7,240 nucleotides of DNA from Anaerolineaceae bacterium. Its GTDB lineage: Bacteria; Chloroflexota; Anaerolineae; Anaerolineales; Villigracilaceae. The stretch's first letter is position 1, and every line of letters begins with the position of its first letter. A program made the position numbers and the translations under genes. Location: contig BQMV01000367.1 in assembly GCA_022181005.1 (NCBI GenBank), positions 1 to 7,240 of the forward strand, given 5' to 3'. Under the pieces are notes generated by a model. That model saw only the letters and a program-made list of their open reading frames with translations, searched no databases and was not told the origin of the DNA. Below, piece after piece: positions 1 to 5,458 of this stretch.

Positions 1-1
1 A

Positions 2-61
2 GGCATAAACCAAAATTACACCGTCACGCCCTTCTTTGTCAATCCTTTTATGCACCAAAGC
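2..61 (-). other. Possible frameshifted continuation of res, open to window edge
   Basis: Relative to the res reading frame, which stops at 16-18, stepping back one base at about position 61 gives 20 stop-free codons running off the left edge. They encode a protein-like stretch beginning ALVHKRIDKEG. The annotated frame ends with the less natural LRLWCIKGLTKKGVTV. Type III Res proteins normally continue with a C-terminal nuclease domain, so a missing base near 61 (real mutation or assembly error) would explain the early stop. Only 60 bases are visible, so this is an inference. Confidence 0.4.
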
Positions 62-2112
62 CGCAGTTGACTTTCGTTTGGTTGAATTTCAAACTTACGC
101 GGTTCGCGTTGCTCCACGAGCAGACTGCCGTCGAGTTTGCGATAGACGGGAATCAGAACGGGATAACTTGCAAGCGCGGAGGCATTAACGTCCAGCGCCA
201 GTTCCACGCCTGCTTCTTTTTCCTTTTCATCCGCCAACCCCTCAAAGATGGTCGCAAGGGCTTCGCGTTTTGTGCCAAAAATAAAGAGCGATTGCACGGC
301 GGAAAGGAACGGCTTTGCCTGTTGAAAAAGAAAGTCGTCCACTTCTTTGGCGTTGTGAAGATTTTCCAATCGTTTGCGCTTGCCTTTCAGCGGTTCGATG
401 CGCACGCCGCGCCCGACCGACTGTAAAACAAATTTTCGCGCTTCACTACCTGTGCCGATATTGATAAAGGTGATGACGTTGGGACGGTTGGAGTCCCAGC
501 CTTCGTAGAAACTGCGCGAACCCATCAAGAGATTGATTTCGCTGTCTTCCTCATTCAGGCGCGAGAAGAAACTCTCATCTTCAAAACCTTTGACGATTTC
601 ATACCCTGCCAAAAAATCTTTGAGCCATTCGGTGGTCTGACCAATTTTGATCAGCGCAAACGGCGCGGCGGAGGTTTTCAGTTTGAAAGCGAGTTCCTTG
701 TCGTTGGAAGGACGCACTAAAATTTCAAGTTCGCCTTTGCTTTCGGCGTTGAAGATGTATTTGTAAACATCTTTTAGCGTCAGACTATTCAATAAAGATT
801 GGTCAAGCGCAAAGGTTTTGCCTTCATACAACCATTCAGGTTCAGATTCAAGTTCGGCTTTGAGCGCGGACTTTGCGGCGCTGAACGCTTGTGACGAAAT
901 CTCGCCCCTGCCGATGCGTTCCAACTCGCGGAAGAACAGTTTCAGGTCGGCTTCGTCAGTGTTGACGCTGTTGACGAGGGCAAGCAAAAGCGGGCGGTAA
1001 AAAAGAGGCGCGCTTGTCGCGTCGCAAAGCTGTTCGCGCGACTTCGCAATGTATGCCAAAGTCAAAAGCGATTGCAATACGATGCGCTGTTTCTCCTCGT
1101 TGGAGAAATCTTCCTTATCCTTGAAAGCGCGGTTTTCCTGTTTGAGCAGGCTGATGTGTTTGCCGTAGCCTTTTTCGATGAAGCTGGCGAGGTTGAATTC
1201 GGCGGCGGTGGTTTTGATGTCGCGCGGGTCGGTGAAGGTGGCGGAGAAATTGAACAGGAAACCGTTGCGGCTGAGGATGTTGTAGATGTGCTGGCGTTTG
1301 GAATCTTCCTTATCGCCTTTGTGCGCTTCATCGAGCAGGAGATACCAGTTGCCGTTGTTTTCGTAATTGTGAAAATCAACGATGCGCTCTTTTTGCTCGT
1401 CGCTCAAATTGTCGGAGCGATAATAGAAGACGGTCAATTCCTGCGAGCCGAACATGCGACTCGCGCCGCGTTTGACTTCGGGATATTCTTTCAATTCGCG
1501 CAGTTGAATATGCGGAGTTTTGCCCGCCGCGTTGAAGTCGTTGACGTGGTCGCGCAATTGTTTCAGCAGGTCTTCACGATGCGTTAACACCATCACGTCG
1601 CGCGCGGGGATTTCGCCGCGTTGCATGAGCGTGTAAAGCAGTTCGAGCATTTTGACGATGACCAGCGTTTTGCCCGAGCCTGTCGCCATCCAAAAACCCA
1701 TGCGGTTGATGATATTGAAAAATGGGAATTGGTAATTAGTAATTGCGTAGTAAGGCGACAATAGCGAGAGAAGGTCGCGCTTTTTGGGCGGGATCATTAT
1801 CGGGTCGAGTTCAATACCATTGTCCGCGTACCATTGAAAGAAGCGTTGTTTCAGCATGTCATTGCGAGCCGAAGGCGAAGCAATCCCCTGTTCGGGGACT
1901 TTCTCCTTATGCGAAGAGACTGCTTCGCTGTCGCTCGCAGCGACATCATCCTTATAGTATTTGTGCAATGCCTTGAGCGCATTTTGCAAAGCGGACTGTT
2001 GATACTCCCACAGGGATTTGGCGCGCGAGAAGGAGGCAAGGTCGAAGGTCGTCCAGGCGGGCGGGAGGTTTTCAAAGGGAATGTCGTTGAGCAGGTTATG
2101 TAGGTTTGCCAT
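16..2112 (-). CDS. res: Type III restriction enzyme Res-like DEAD/DEAH translocase, C-terminus missing
   Basis: Predicted 698-residue SF2 ATPase. Visible motifs in order: Walker A ATGSGKT (143-149), DEAH in LLLDEAHKG (261-264), motif III FSAT (289-292), motif V-like FYEGWDSNRPNVI (535-547) and motif VI QSVGRGVRIEP (564-574). The double RecA core and its place downstream of a mod gene mark it as the restriction/translocation subunit of a type III system. It would hydrolyse ATP to move on DNA and cleave with Mod bound. Known Res proteins run to roughly 900-1000 residues with a C-terminal PD-(D/E)XK nuclease. No nuclease motif is visible here, and the stop at 16-18 probably follows a frameshift near 61. 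Residues 57-86 are encoded by a palindromic repeat inserted in frame before the ATPase core. The ATG at 2112 has an AGGAAG 11 nt upstream, overlapping another repeat. A stand-alone helicase is a less likely alternative. Confidence 0.85.
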   Translation of the reverse strand: MANLHNLLNDIPFENLPPAWTTFDLASFSRAKSLWEYQQSALQNALKALHKYYKDDVAASDSEAVSSHKEKVPEQGIASPSARNDMLKQRFFQWYADNGIELDPIMIPPKKRDLLSLLSPYYAITNYQFPFFNIINRMGFWMATGSGKTLVIVKMLELLYTLMQRGEIPARDVMVLTHREDLLKQLRDHVNDFNAAGKTPHIQLRELKEYPEVKRGASRMFGSQELTVFYYRSDNLSDEQKERIVDFHNYENNGNWYLLLDEAHKGDKEDSKRQHIYNILSRNGFLFNFSATFTDPRDIKTTAAEFNLASFIEKGYGKHISLLKQENRAFKDKEDFSNEEKQRIVLQSLLTLAYIAKSREQLCDATSAPLFYRPLLLALVNSVNTDEADLKLFFRELERIGRGEISSQAFSAAKSALKAELESEPEWLYEGKTFALDQSLLNSLTLKDVYKYIFNAESKGELEILVRPSNDKELAFKLKTSAAPFALIKIGQTTEWLKDFLAGYEIVKGFEDESFFSRLNEEDSEINLLMGSRSFYEGWDSNRPNVITFINIGTGSEARKFVLQSVGRGVRIEPLKGKRKRLENLHNAKEVDDFLFQQAKPFLSAVQSLFIFGTKREALATIFEGLADEKEKEAGVELALDVNASALASYPVLIPVYRKLDGSLLVEQREPRKFEIQPNESQLRLWCIKGLTKKGVTV
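1857..1945. repeat. Palindromic repeat (GTCATTGCGAGC family) inserted in frame in res
   Basis: The left arm (1857-1885, TGTCATTGCGAGCC...GAAGCAATC) and right arm (1918-1945, GACTGCTTCGC...CTCGCAGCGACA) are imperfect inverted repeats of each other, with about 32 bases between them that hold a small CCCC/GGGG hairpin. The sequence resembles the widespread bacterial repeat whose arms read ATTGCGAGC and GAAGCAATC. It lies wholly inside res and encodes residues 57-86, including the telltale peptide ASPSARND. The flanking protein (KALHKYY before, LKQRFFQWYADNGI after) reads as ordinary Res N-terminus, so the repeat was added without breaking the frame. Confidence 0.8.
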
Positions 2113-2126
2113 GTTTTCTCGATCTT

Positions 2127-2160
2127 CCTCTCCCTGAAAGGGAGAGGGCAGGGTGAGGGT
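2127..2160 (+). repeat. CCCTCTCCC-type palindromic repeat, copy F (DUF559-res gap)
   Basis: A perfect 9-bp stem (2127-2135 with 2139-2147, loop GAA) is followed by the family's asymmetric tail, here GCAGGGTGAGGGT. It fills more than half of the 61-bp gap between the DUF559 stop and the res start. Its outer arm overlaps the AGGAAG (2124-2129) that is the best ribosome binding site for res. Confidence 0.85.
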
Positions 2161-2173
2161 CGCTTTCTAGAAA

Positions 2174-2581
2174 TTACCCATCGCCTTTTTTATCTTTCGT
2201 AGGCGAAGCAAGGGGATTCAATATACTTTCAATCGTCCTTACAATCTCGTCCACTACGGCATGGATGTTATAGCGGACGTCATTATTGGCAAACCGAATC
2301 ATTTTACAGCCAAGTTCTTCCAAAAATTCCGTGCGGGCTTTATCGTACTTTTCTTGCTCAGGTTCAAAATGGGATGCGCCATCTATTTCAATGCAAAGTT
2401 TTGCCTGCGCGCAGTAAAAATCAATAATGAAACGGTCAATTGGATGCTGGCGGCGAAATTTATATTTCAAGTTGCGGTTTCGCAGGACGCGCCAAAGCGT
2501 GGCTTCGGCTGGCGTTTGCGGATGACGCATTTCTCGCGCGCGTTCCAATAAGAGCGGGTAAATTCTATGACGCGTTTCCAT
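2174..2581 (-). CDS. DUF559 (Vsr-like) endonuclease domain protein
   Basis: A 135-residue single-domain protein. The pattern TPAEATLWRVLRNR (23-36), KFRRQHPIDRFIIDFYC (41-57), LCIEIDGASH (62-71), YDKARTEFLEELG (79-91) and MIRFANNDV (94-102) is typical of DUF559, a family related to Vsr and PD-(D/E)XK nucleases. Likely catalytic residues are E25, D54, E65, D67 and H71. Substrate and biological role are not established for the family. It lies between mod and res (44 bp and 61 bp gaps) and would be co-transcribed with them, so nicking or cleavage within this restriction-modification module is a reasonable guess. The ATG at 2581 is preferred because family members start close to such a sequence (METRHRIYPLLLERA). 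An upstream ATG at 2626, overlapping the mod stop, would add 15 residues encoded by a repeat. The C-terminal 15 residues (LASPTKDKKGDG) look non-conserved. Confidence 0.85.
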   Translation of the reverse strand: METRHRIYPLLLERAREMRHPQTPAEATLWRVLRNRNLKYKFRRQHPIDRFIIDFYCAQAKLCIEIDGASHFEPEQEKYDKARTEFLEELGCKMIRFANNDVRYNIHAVVDEIVRTIESILNPLASPTKDKKGDG

Positions 2582-2594
2582 AGTTGTTCGCAGA

Positions 2595-2600
2595 CTCCTT
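2595..2600 (-). promoter_or_regulatory. Shine-Dalgarno AAGGAG for the DUF559 gene, inside repeat E
   Basis: AAGGAG on the minus strand lies 13 nt before the ATG at 2581, a rather long spacing. Four of its six bases belong to the stem of repeat copy E, so hairpin formation could hide the site. Confidence 0.4.
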
Positions 2601-2620
2601 CTCCCTAAAAGGGAGAGGGG
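2597..2620. repeat. CCCTCTCCC-type palindromic repeat, copy E (mod-DUF559 gap)
   Basis: A 10-bp stem (2597-2606 with 2610-2619, one G-T pair) with an AAA loop. It is the palindromic core of the family without the GGGTGAGGG tail, so its orientation cannot be told. It occupies half of the 44-bp gap between the mod stop and the DUF559 start. Confidence 0.8.
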
Positions 2621-2625
2621 ACTCA

Positions 2626-5427
2626 TCACCACCAAATCAACGGCTTGACGTCGTCCCAATCAGGCGCGGACAGGCTGGCGGTTGTGCCGTCTTGAAATTC
2701 GACGCTATCTTTCGTGATGCGCTTGATCCACTTGCCCGTAAGACAGGAGAGCGTTTCGGCGAGGTCAATCCCCTCATACAGGCGGCTCAGACTCACTTCA
2801 ACCTGCTTCTGTTTCTTGTTCACTTTCAGCGCCTCGAGCATTTTTAGATCGCGCAGGAAGGCGTAACTGGCGTAGGCGTCTTGCGTGCCTTGAAACAAGG
2901 GCGCGTCTTCATAATGAGCCTTTTTCAGCGCGTCTTCGTATTGTTCCAATTCAAAGTATTTGACAAAATGCGAAATGCCCTGCCCGCCACCTGTTGCCCC
3001 CTCTCCCTTTGAGGGAGAGGGTTGGGGTGAGGGTAAAACCGCTTTCCCATCTTTCCACTTGCTCGAAAACGCCACCTTCTTGACCCTCGGCAGAATGACC
3101 GTGTTGAAATGCTCACCCATCTCCACCAGAATGTACTTGCGCTTGCCGCCATCGGCGCGGTTGAGATTCATCACCGCGTGCGCCGTTGTGCCTGAGCCAC
3201 CGAAGAAATCTACTGTTGTTTCGCTCTTAGATACTGCTGCTCCAATTAAGGTTTCATATAACGAAACTGGATGACAATACGGAAACTCAAGCCCAAGTTC
3301 ATCTACATCTGCTTTTCCTCGCTTCGCATTTGGAATAACAGATGAAATCTGTCTTTGGGATTCTTTTGTTAAATAAACTTTTCTTTGTGGTTGCGTAGTT
3401 TCGTCAATACCAAAGAGAATTTCATTCCTCTCTAAAAGCTCTTTGATTGTTTCTGGTGTTCTTGACCATCCATTTGATGGAGCAGGGCACGGCTTTTTTG
3501 TTTTCGGATGAGTAATAGGAAGGTGAAATTTAGGGTCTTTTCTGTATTCTGGCGCGCCCATTGCAACACCGCGATATACCCGCTCGTCATCTTCAATGAA
3601 ACGGTAAGCACGTTCTCCGCCAGTGAAATTTGGATAACTTGTAATCCATTTTGAAAATTCTTCTCTTGCTTTATCCAATTTCCCTTTATTTTTATCTATC
3701 AGTTGATTTGCAGTTTCTAAAATCAATATTTGATTGTCGTTTTGAAGATATATCGTTTCGTTTGCTTGTGTATGCCAAAGAATATATTCATGTTGTGTTG
3801 CTATACCTTTTCGACCAAGCATTGGGTTTCTTTTGTCCCAAATAATAGTGCTAGCATTTGTCACAGGAAAGTTTTCAATCAAAAGTTGTAAACGCTCAAA
3901 TTCATTCTCGTCAATATGGCATAAATAGGAACCATTTGTTGATAGCATTTCCATGCTTGAAGAAATACGATTCTCCATCATCGTCAACCAACTTGAATGT
4001 TGATATTTGTTGGTATAAAGAAAGCCACTGGTATCTGTGTTGTAAGGCGGGTCAATATGCACGCACTTCACCCGCTCCCGAAACTTCGGCAAAAGCGTAT
4101 TGAGCGCCTGATAATTCTCGCTGTGAATCAGCCAGCCGTCCAAAGCGGCGTCTAAATCTTCAAAGAGCGCCAGAATATCGAGTTCAAGGTCTTTGAAATA
4201 TTTCGTGTCCAGCGGCAGGTATTGATATTGCGGGTAACGCGCTTCGCCCACCACGTCTTTTTCCAAGATCAGGTCCAGTTTGAAAGTCTTATCCACCATG
4301 CCGAGTTCGATCCATTCGGCGATCTGGGATTTCATGCCTTTGTGCTTGAAAATCTTTTTGAGGAGAGACTCCCCTCTCCCTGTGGGAGAGGGGTTGGGGG
4401 TGAGGGCGGCGTCTGCTTTGTCCTTACCCTGACCCTCACCCCGTCCCTCTCCCTTTAAGGGAGAGGGGGACTCGGCGGCGCGTTCCCTCTCTCCCTGAGG
4501 GACGTGTGCCCGTAAGGGTAGAGGGGTTGGGGGTGAGAGTGGATTTATAAGTTTATCCAGCGTAATAATGTAATGACTGTTCAACGCAAACTTGGGCTTG
4601 TTCCAAATCTTCACCAACTCATCTTCAAACTGCGCGATGAAGTCAATGATCTTATAGGCGATCCCTTTGATGGCTTGCAATTGCTTCAAGCGCGTCTCGT
4701 CAAAGTCGCTTTCGCCTTTGAAAATATATTGATACATCCACAGGTCAAATTGTTCCTGCAAAAAGGCTTTGGCGTTCTTGTTGATGAAATAATCCACTTC
4801 GCTTTGCTTTTGGAACACCGCAAAAGCCTTTTCAAGCGTCCCTTCGTCGAGGGTCAAGCCTTTGTCTTTGACGGCTTTCACAATTTCGTCAATCTTGGTC
4901 TTGCGTCCCCGTTCTGAATAGCCAACGGTTAACGAAATCACGCCGCCCTTTACCGATTTGAATTCGTAGGTCAACTCGCGCTTTTCGTTCGAGCGTTTCA
5001 GTTCCATGCCTGAAACGTCAAAGAAGAACTTCTCGCCGTCCACTTCAACTTCCATGCTGTTGAAGAGTCGGTCCGTTTTGACGTAATACAGCATGTGCGT
5101 CTTCCAGAACAACATCACATCGCGGTCATCGGTATACACTTTCTCGTAAATATTGTGATGTTGCGCCGTGTTGCGGAAATAAATACTTCCGCTCTCGCTG
5201 AAATAATGCTGAAAGAAATCGTAGAGTTTATCGAACAACTCCTCGCGGAAACCCTTTGGGAAAGGCTTGCAAGCCGAATCAATGTCTTTCATCAAAACAG
5301 GAAACACGCCTTTTTCAAAGTAACTGGCTTTGATCTTCATCAGGTTGATGTAACCCGAATCGCCTTCCACTTTTGCGCCGATGAAAATGGATTTGAGAGC
5401 GTCGAGAAATTGTTGTTCGTAGGTCAT
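2626..5427 (-). CDS. mod: Type III Mod-like adenine-specific DNA methyltransferase
   Basis: A 933-residue enzyme that would transfer a methyl group from SAM to adenine N6 in a specific DNA site and guide the Res subunit. Catalytic motif IV DPPY (459-462), preceded by LIHSENYQALNTLLP (433-447), comes before the SAM-binding motif I FGGSGTT (742-748), the order seen in beta-class type III Mod proteins. Between them lies the target-recognition region. The C-terminal part carries GISHFVKYFELEQYEDAL (817-834), a typical Mod segment. Residues 1-290 form an additional N-terminal region I do not recognise, making the protein longer than the usual 600-700 residues. Residues 297-353 and about 798-816 are encoded by in-frame palindromic repeats (proline/glycine-rich peptides such as LTPNPSPTGRGE) and lie at domain linkers. 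The ATG at 5427 has AGGA 8 nt upstream. The segment encoding 461-741 is much more A+T-rich than the rest. Confidence 0.9.
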   Translation of the reverse strand: MTYEQQFLDALKSIFIGAKVEGDSGYINLMKIKASYFEKGVFPVLMKDIDSACKPFPKGFREELFDKLYDFFQHYFSESGSIYFRNTAQHHNIYEKVYTDDRDVMLFWKTHMLYYVKTDRLFNSMEVEVDGEKFFFDVSGMELKRSNEKRELTYEFKSVKGGVISLTVGYSERGRKTKIDEIVKAVKDKGLTLDEGTLEKAFAVFQKQSEVDYFINKNAKAFLQEQFDLWMYQYIFKGESDFDETRLKQLQAIKGIAYKIIDFIAQFEDELVKIWNKPKFALNSHYIITLDKLINPLSPPTPLPLRAHVPQGERERAAESPSPLKGEGRGEGQGKDKADAALTPNPSPTGRGESLLKKIFKHKGMKSQIAEWIELGMVDKTFKLDLILEKDVVGEARYPQYQYLPLDTKYFKDLELDILALFEDLDAALDGWLIHSENYQALNTLLPKFRERVKCVHIDPPYNTDTSGFLYTNKYQHSSWLTMMENRISSSMEMLSTNGSYLCHIDENEFERLQLLIENFPVTNASTIIWDKRNPMLGRKGIATQHEYILWHTQANETIYLQNDNQILILETANQLIDKNKGKLDKAREEFSKWITSYPNFTGGERAYRFIEDDERVYRGVAMGAPEYRKDPKFHLPITHPKTKKPCPAPSNGWSRTPETIKELLERNEILFGIDETTQPQRKVYLTKESQRQISSVIPNAKRGKADVDELGLEFPYCHPVSLYETLIGAAVSKSETTVDFFGGSGTTAHAVMNLNRADGGKRKYILVEMGEHFNTVILPRVKKVAFSSKWKDGKAVLPSPQPSPSKGEGATGGGQGISHFVKYFELEQYEDALKKAHYEDAPLFQGTQDAYASYAFLRDLKMLEALKVNKKQKQVEVSLSRLYEGIDLAETLSCLTGKWIKRITKDSVEFQDGTTASLSAPDWDDVKPLIWW
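2997..3033 (+). repeat. CCCTCTCCC-type palindromic repeat, copy D (in frame in mod)
   Basis: A clean full copy: CCCTCTCCCTTTGAGGGAGA core followed by GGGTTGGGGTGAGGG. It encodes mod residues 799-811, a proline/serine/glycine-rich peptide with PSPQPSPSKGEG, between the end of the SAM-domain region and the conserved GISHFVKYFELEQYE. Confidence 0.9.
3205..4045 (-). other. A+T-rich target-recognition segment of mod
   Basis: This part of mod encodes residues about 461-741, from just after DPPY to just before FGGSG. Hand counts of single 60-base lines give about 28-40% G+C inside (3301-3420, 3661-3780) against about 50-60% just outside (3121-3180, 4081-4140). In beta-class Mod proteins this interval holds the target-recognition domain. 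The codon change at each end (AT-rich codons switching to GCG, CGC, GGC) is visible by eye. I read it as a separately acquired specificity domain. Exact breakpoints are uncertain by tens of bases. Confidence 0.65.
4371..4406 (+). repeat. CCCTCTCCC-type palindromic repeat, copy A (in frame in mod)
   Basis: CCCCTCTCCCTGTGGGAGAG core with the tail GGGGTTGGGGGTGAGGG. Read on the minus strand in the mod frame it encodes LTPNPSPTGRGE (342-353). It is the first of three copies within 170 bases. Confidence 0.88.
4433..4470 (-). repeat. CCCTCTCCC-type palindromic repeat, copy B (inverted, in frame in mod)
   Basis: Same family in the opposite orientation: the tail CCCTCACCCC comes first on the plus strand, then the TCCCTCTCCCTTTAAGGGAG palindrome. 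It encodes ESPSPLKGEGRGEGQ (319-333) of mod. Copies A and B form an inverted pair. Confidence 0.85.
4485..4538 (+). repeat. CCCTCTCCC-type palindromic repeat, copy C (variant, in frame in mod)
   Basis: A longer variant: CCCTCTCTCCCTGAGGG, then an extra GACGTGTGCCCGTAAGGG, then TAGAGGGGTTGGGGGTGAG. It encodes the start of the linker insert in mod (from about residue 297: SPPTPLPLRAHVPQGERE). Confidence 0.8.
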
Positions 5428-5435
5428 AAAGAGAA

Positions 5436-5440
5436 TCCTG
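5436..5440 (-). promoter_or_regulatory. Shine-Dalgarno CAGGA for mod
   Basis: CAGGA on the minus strand lies 8 nt before the mod ATG (5427-5425), a normal spacing, and supports that start. The whole enolase-mod gap is only 31 bp with no hairpin, so transcription may run on from enolase. Confidence 0.6.
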
Positions 5441-5458
5441 TTGGGAAATGAATTGAAC

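Noticed and set aside
1072..1587. Plus-strand frame of 171 codons opposite res
   Set aside because: It is the antisense of strongly conserved helicase motifs (DEAH, SAT), has hydrophobic low-complexity content and no ribosome binding site. It is a shadow frame.
2198..2220. Possible degenerate half-copy of the GTCATTGCGAGC repeat at the DUF559 3' end (GGCGAAGCAAGGGGATTC)
   Set aside because: Only about ten bases match and no second arm is present, so it cannot be told from chance.
2582..2659. Longer DUF559 protein starting at 2659 or 2626
   Set aside because: The extra residues come from the mod 3' end and repeat copy E and do not look like the family. The 2626 ATG, which overlaps the mod stop, remains possible but less likely.
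4371..4538. CRISPR-like array of three repeats
   Set aside because: Copies differ in length and orientation, have no uniform spacers and lie in an open reading frame. They are dispersed palindromes.
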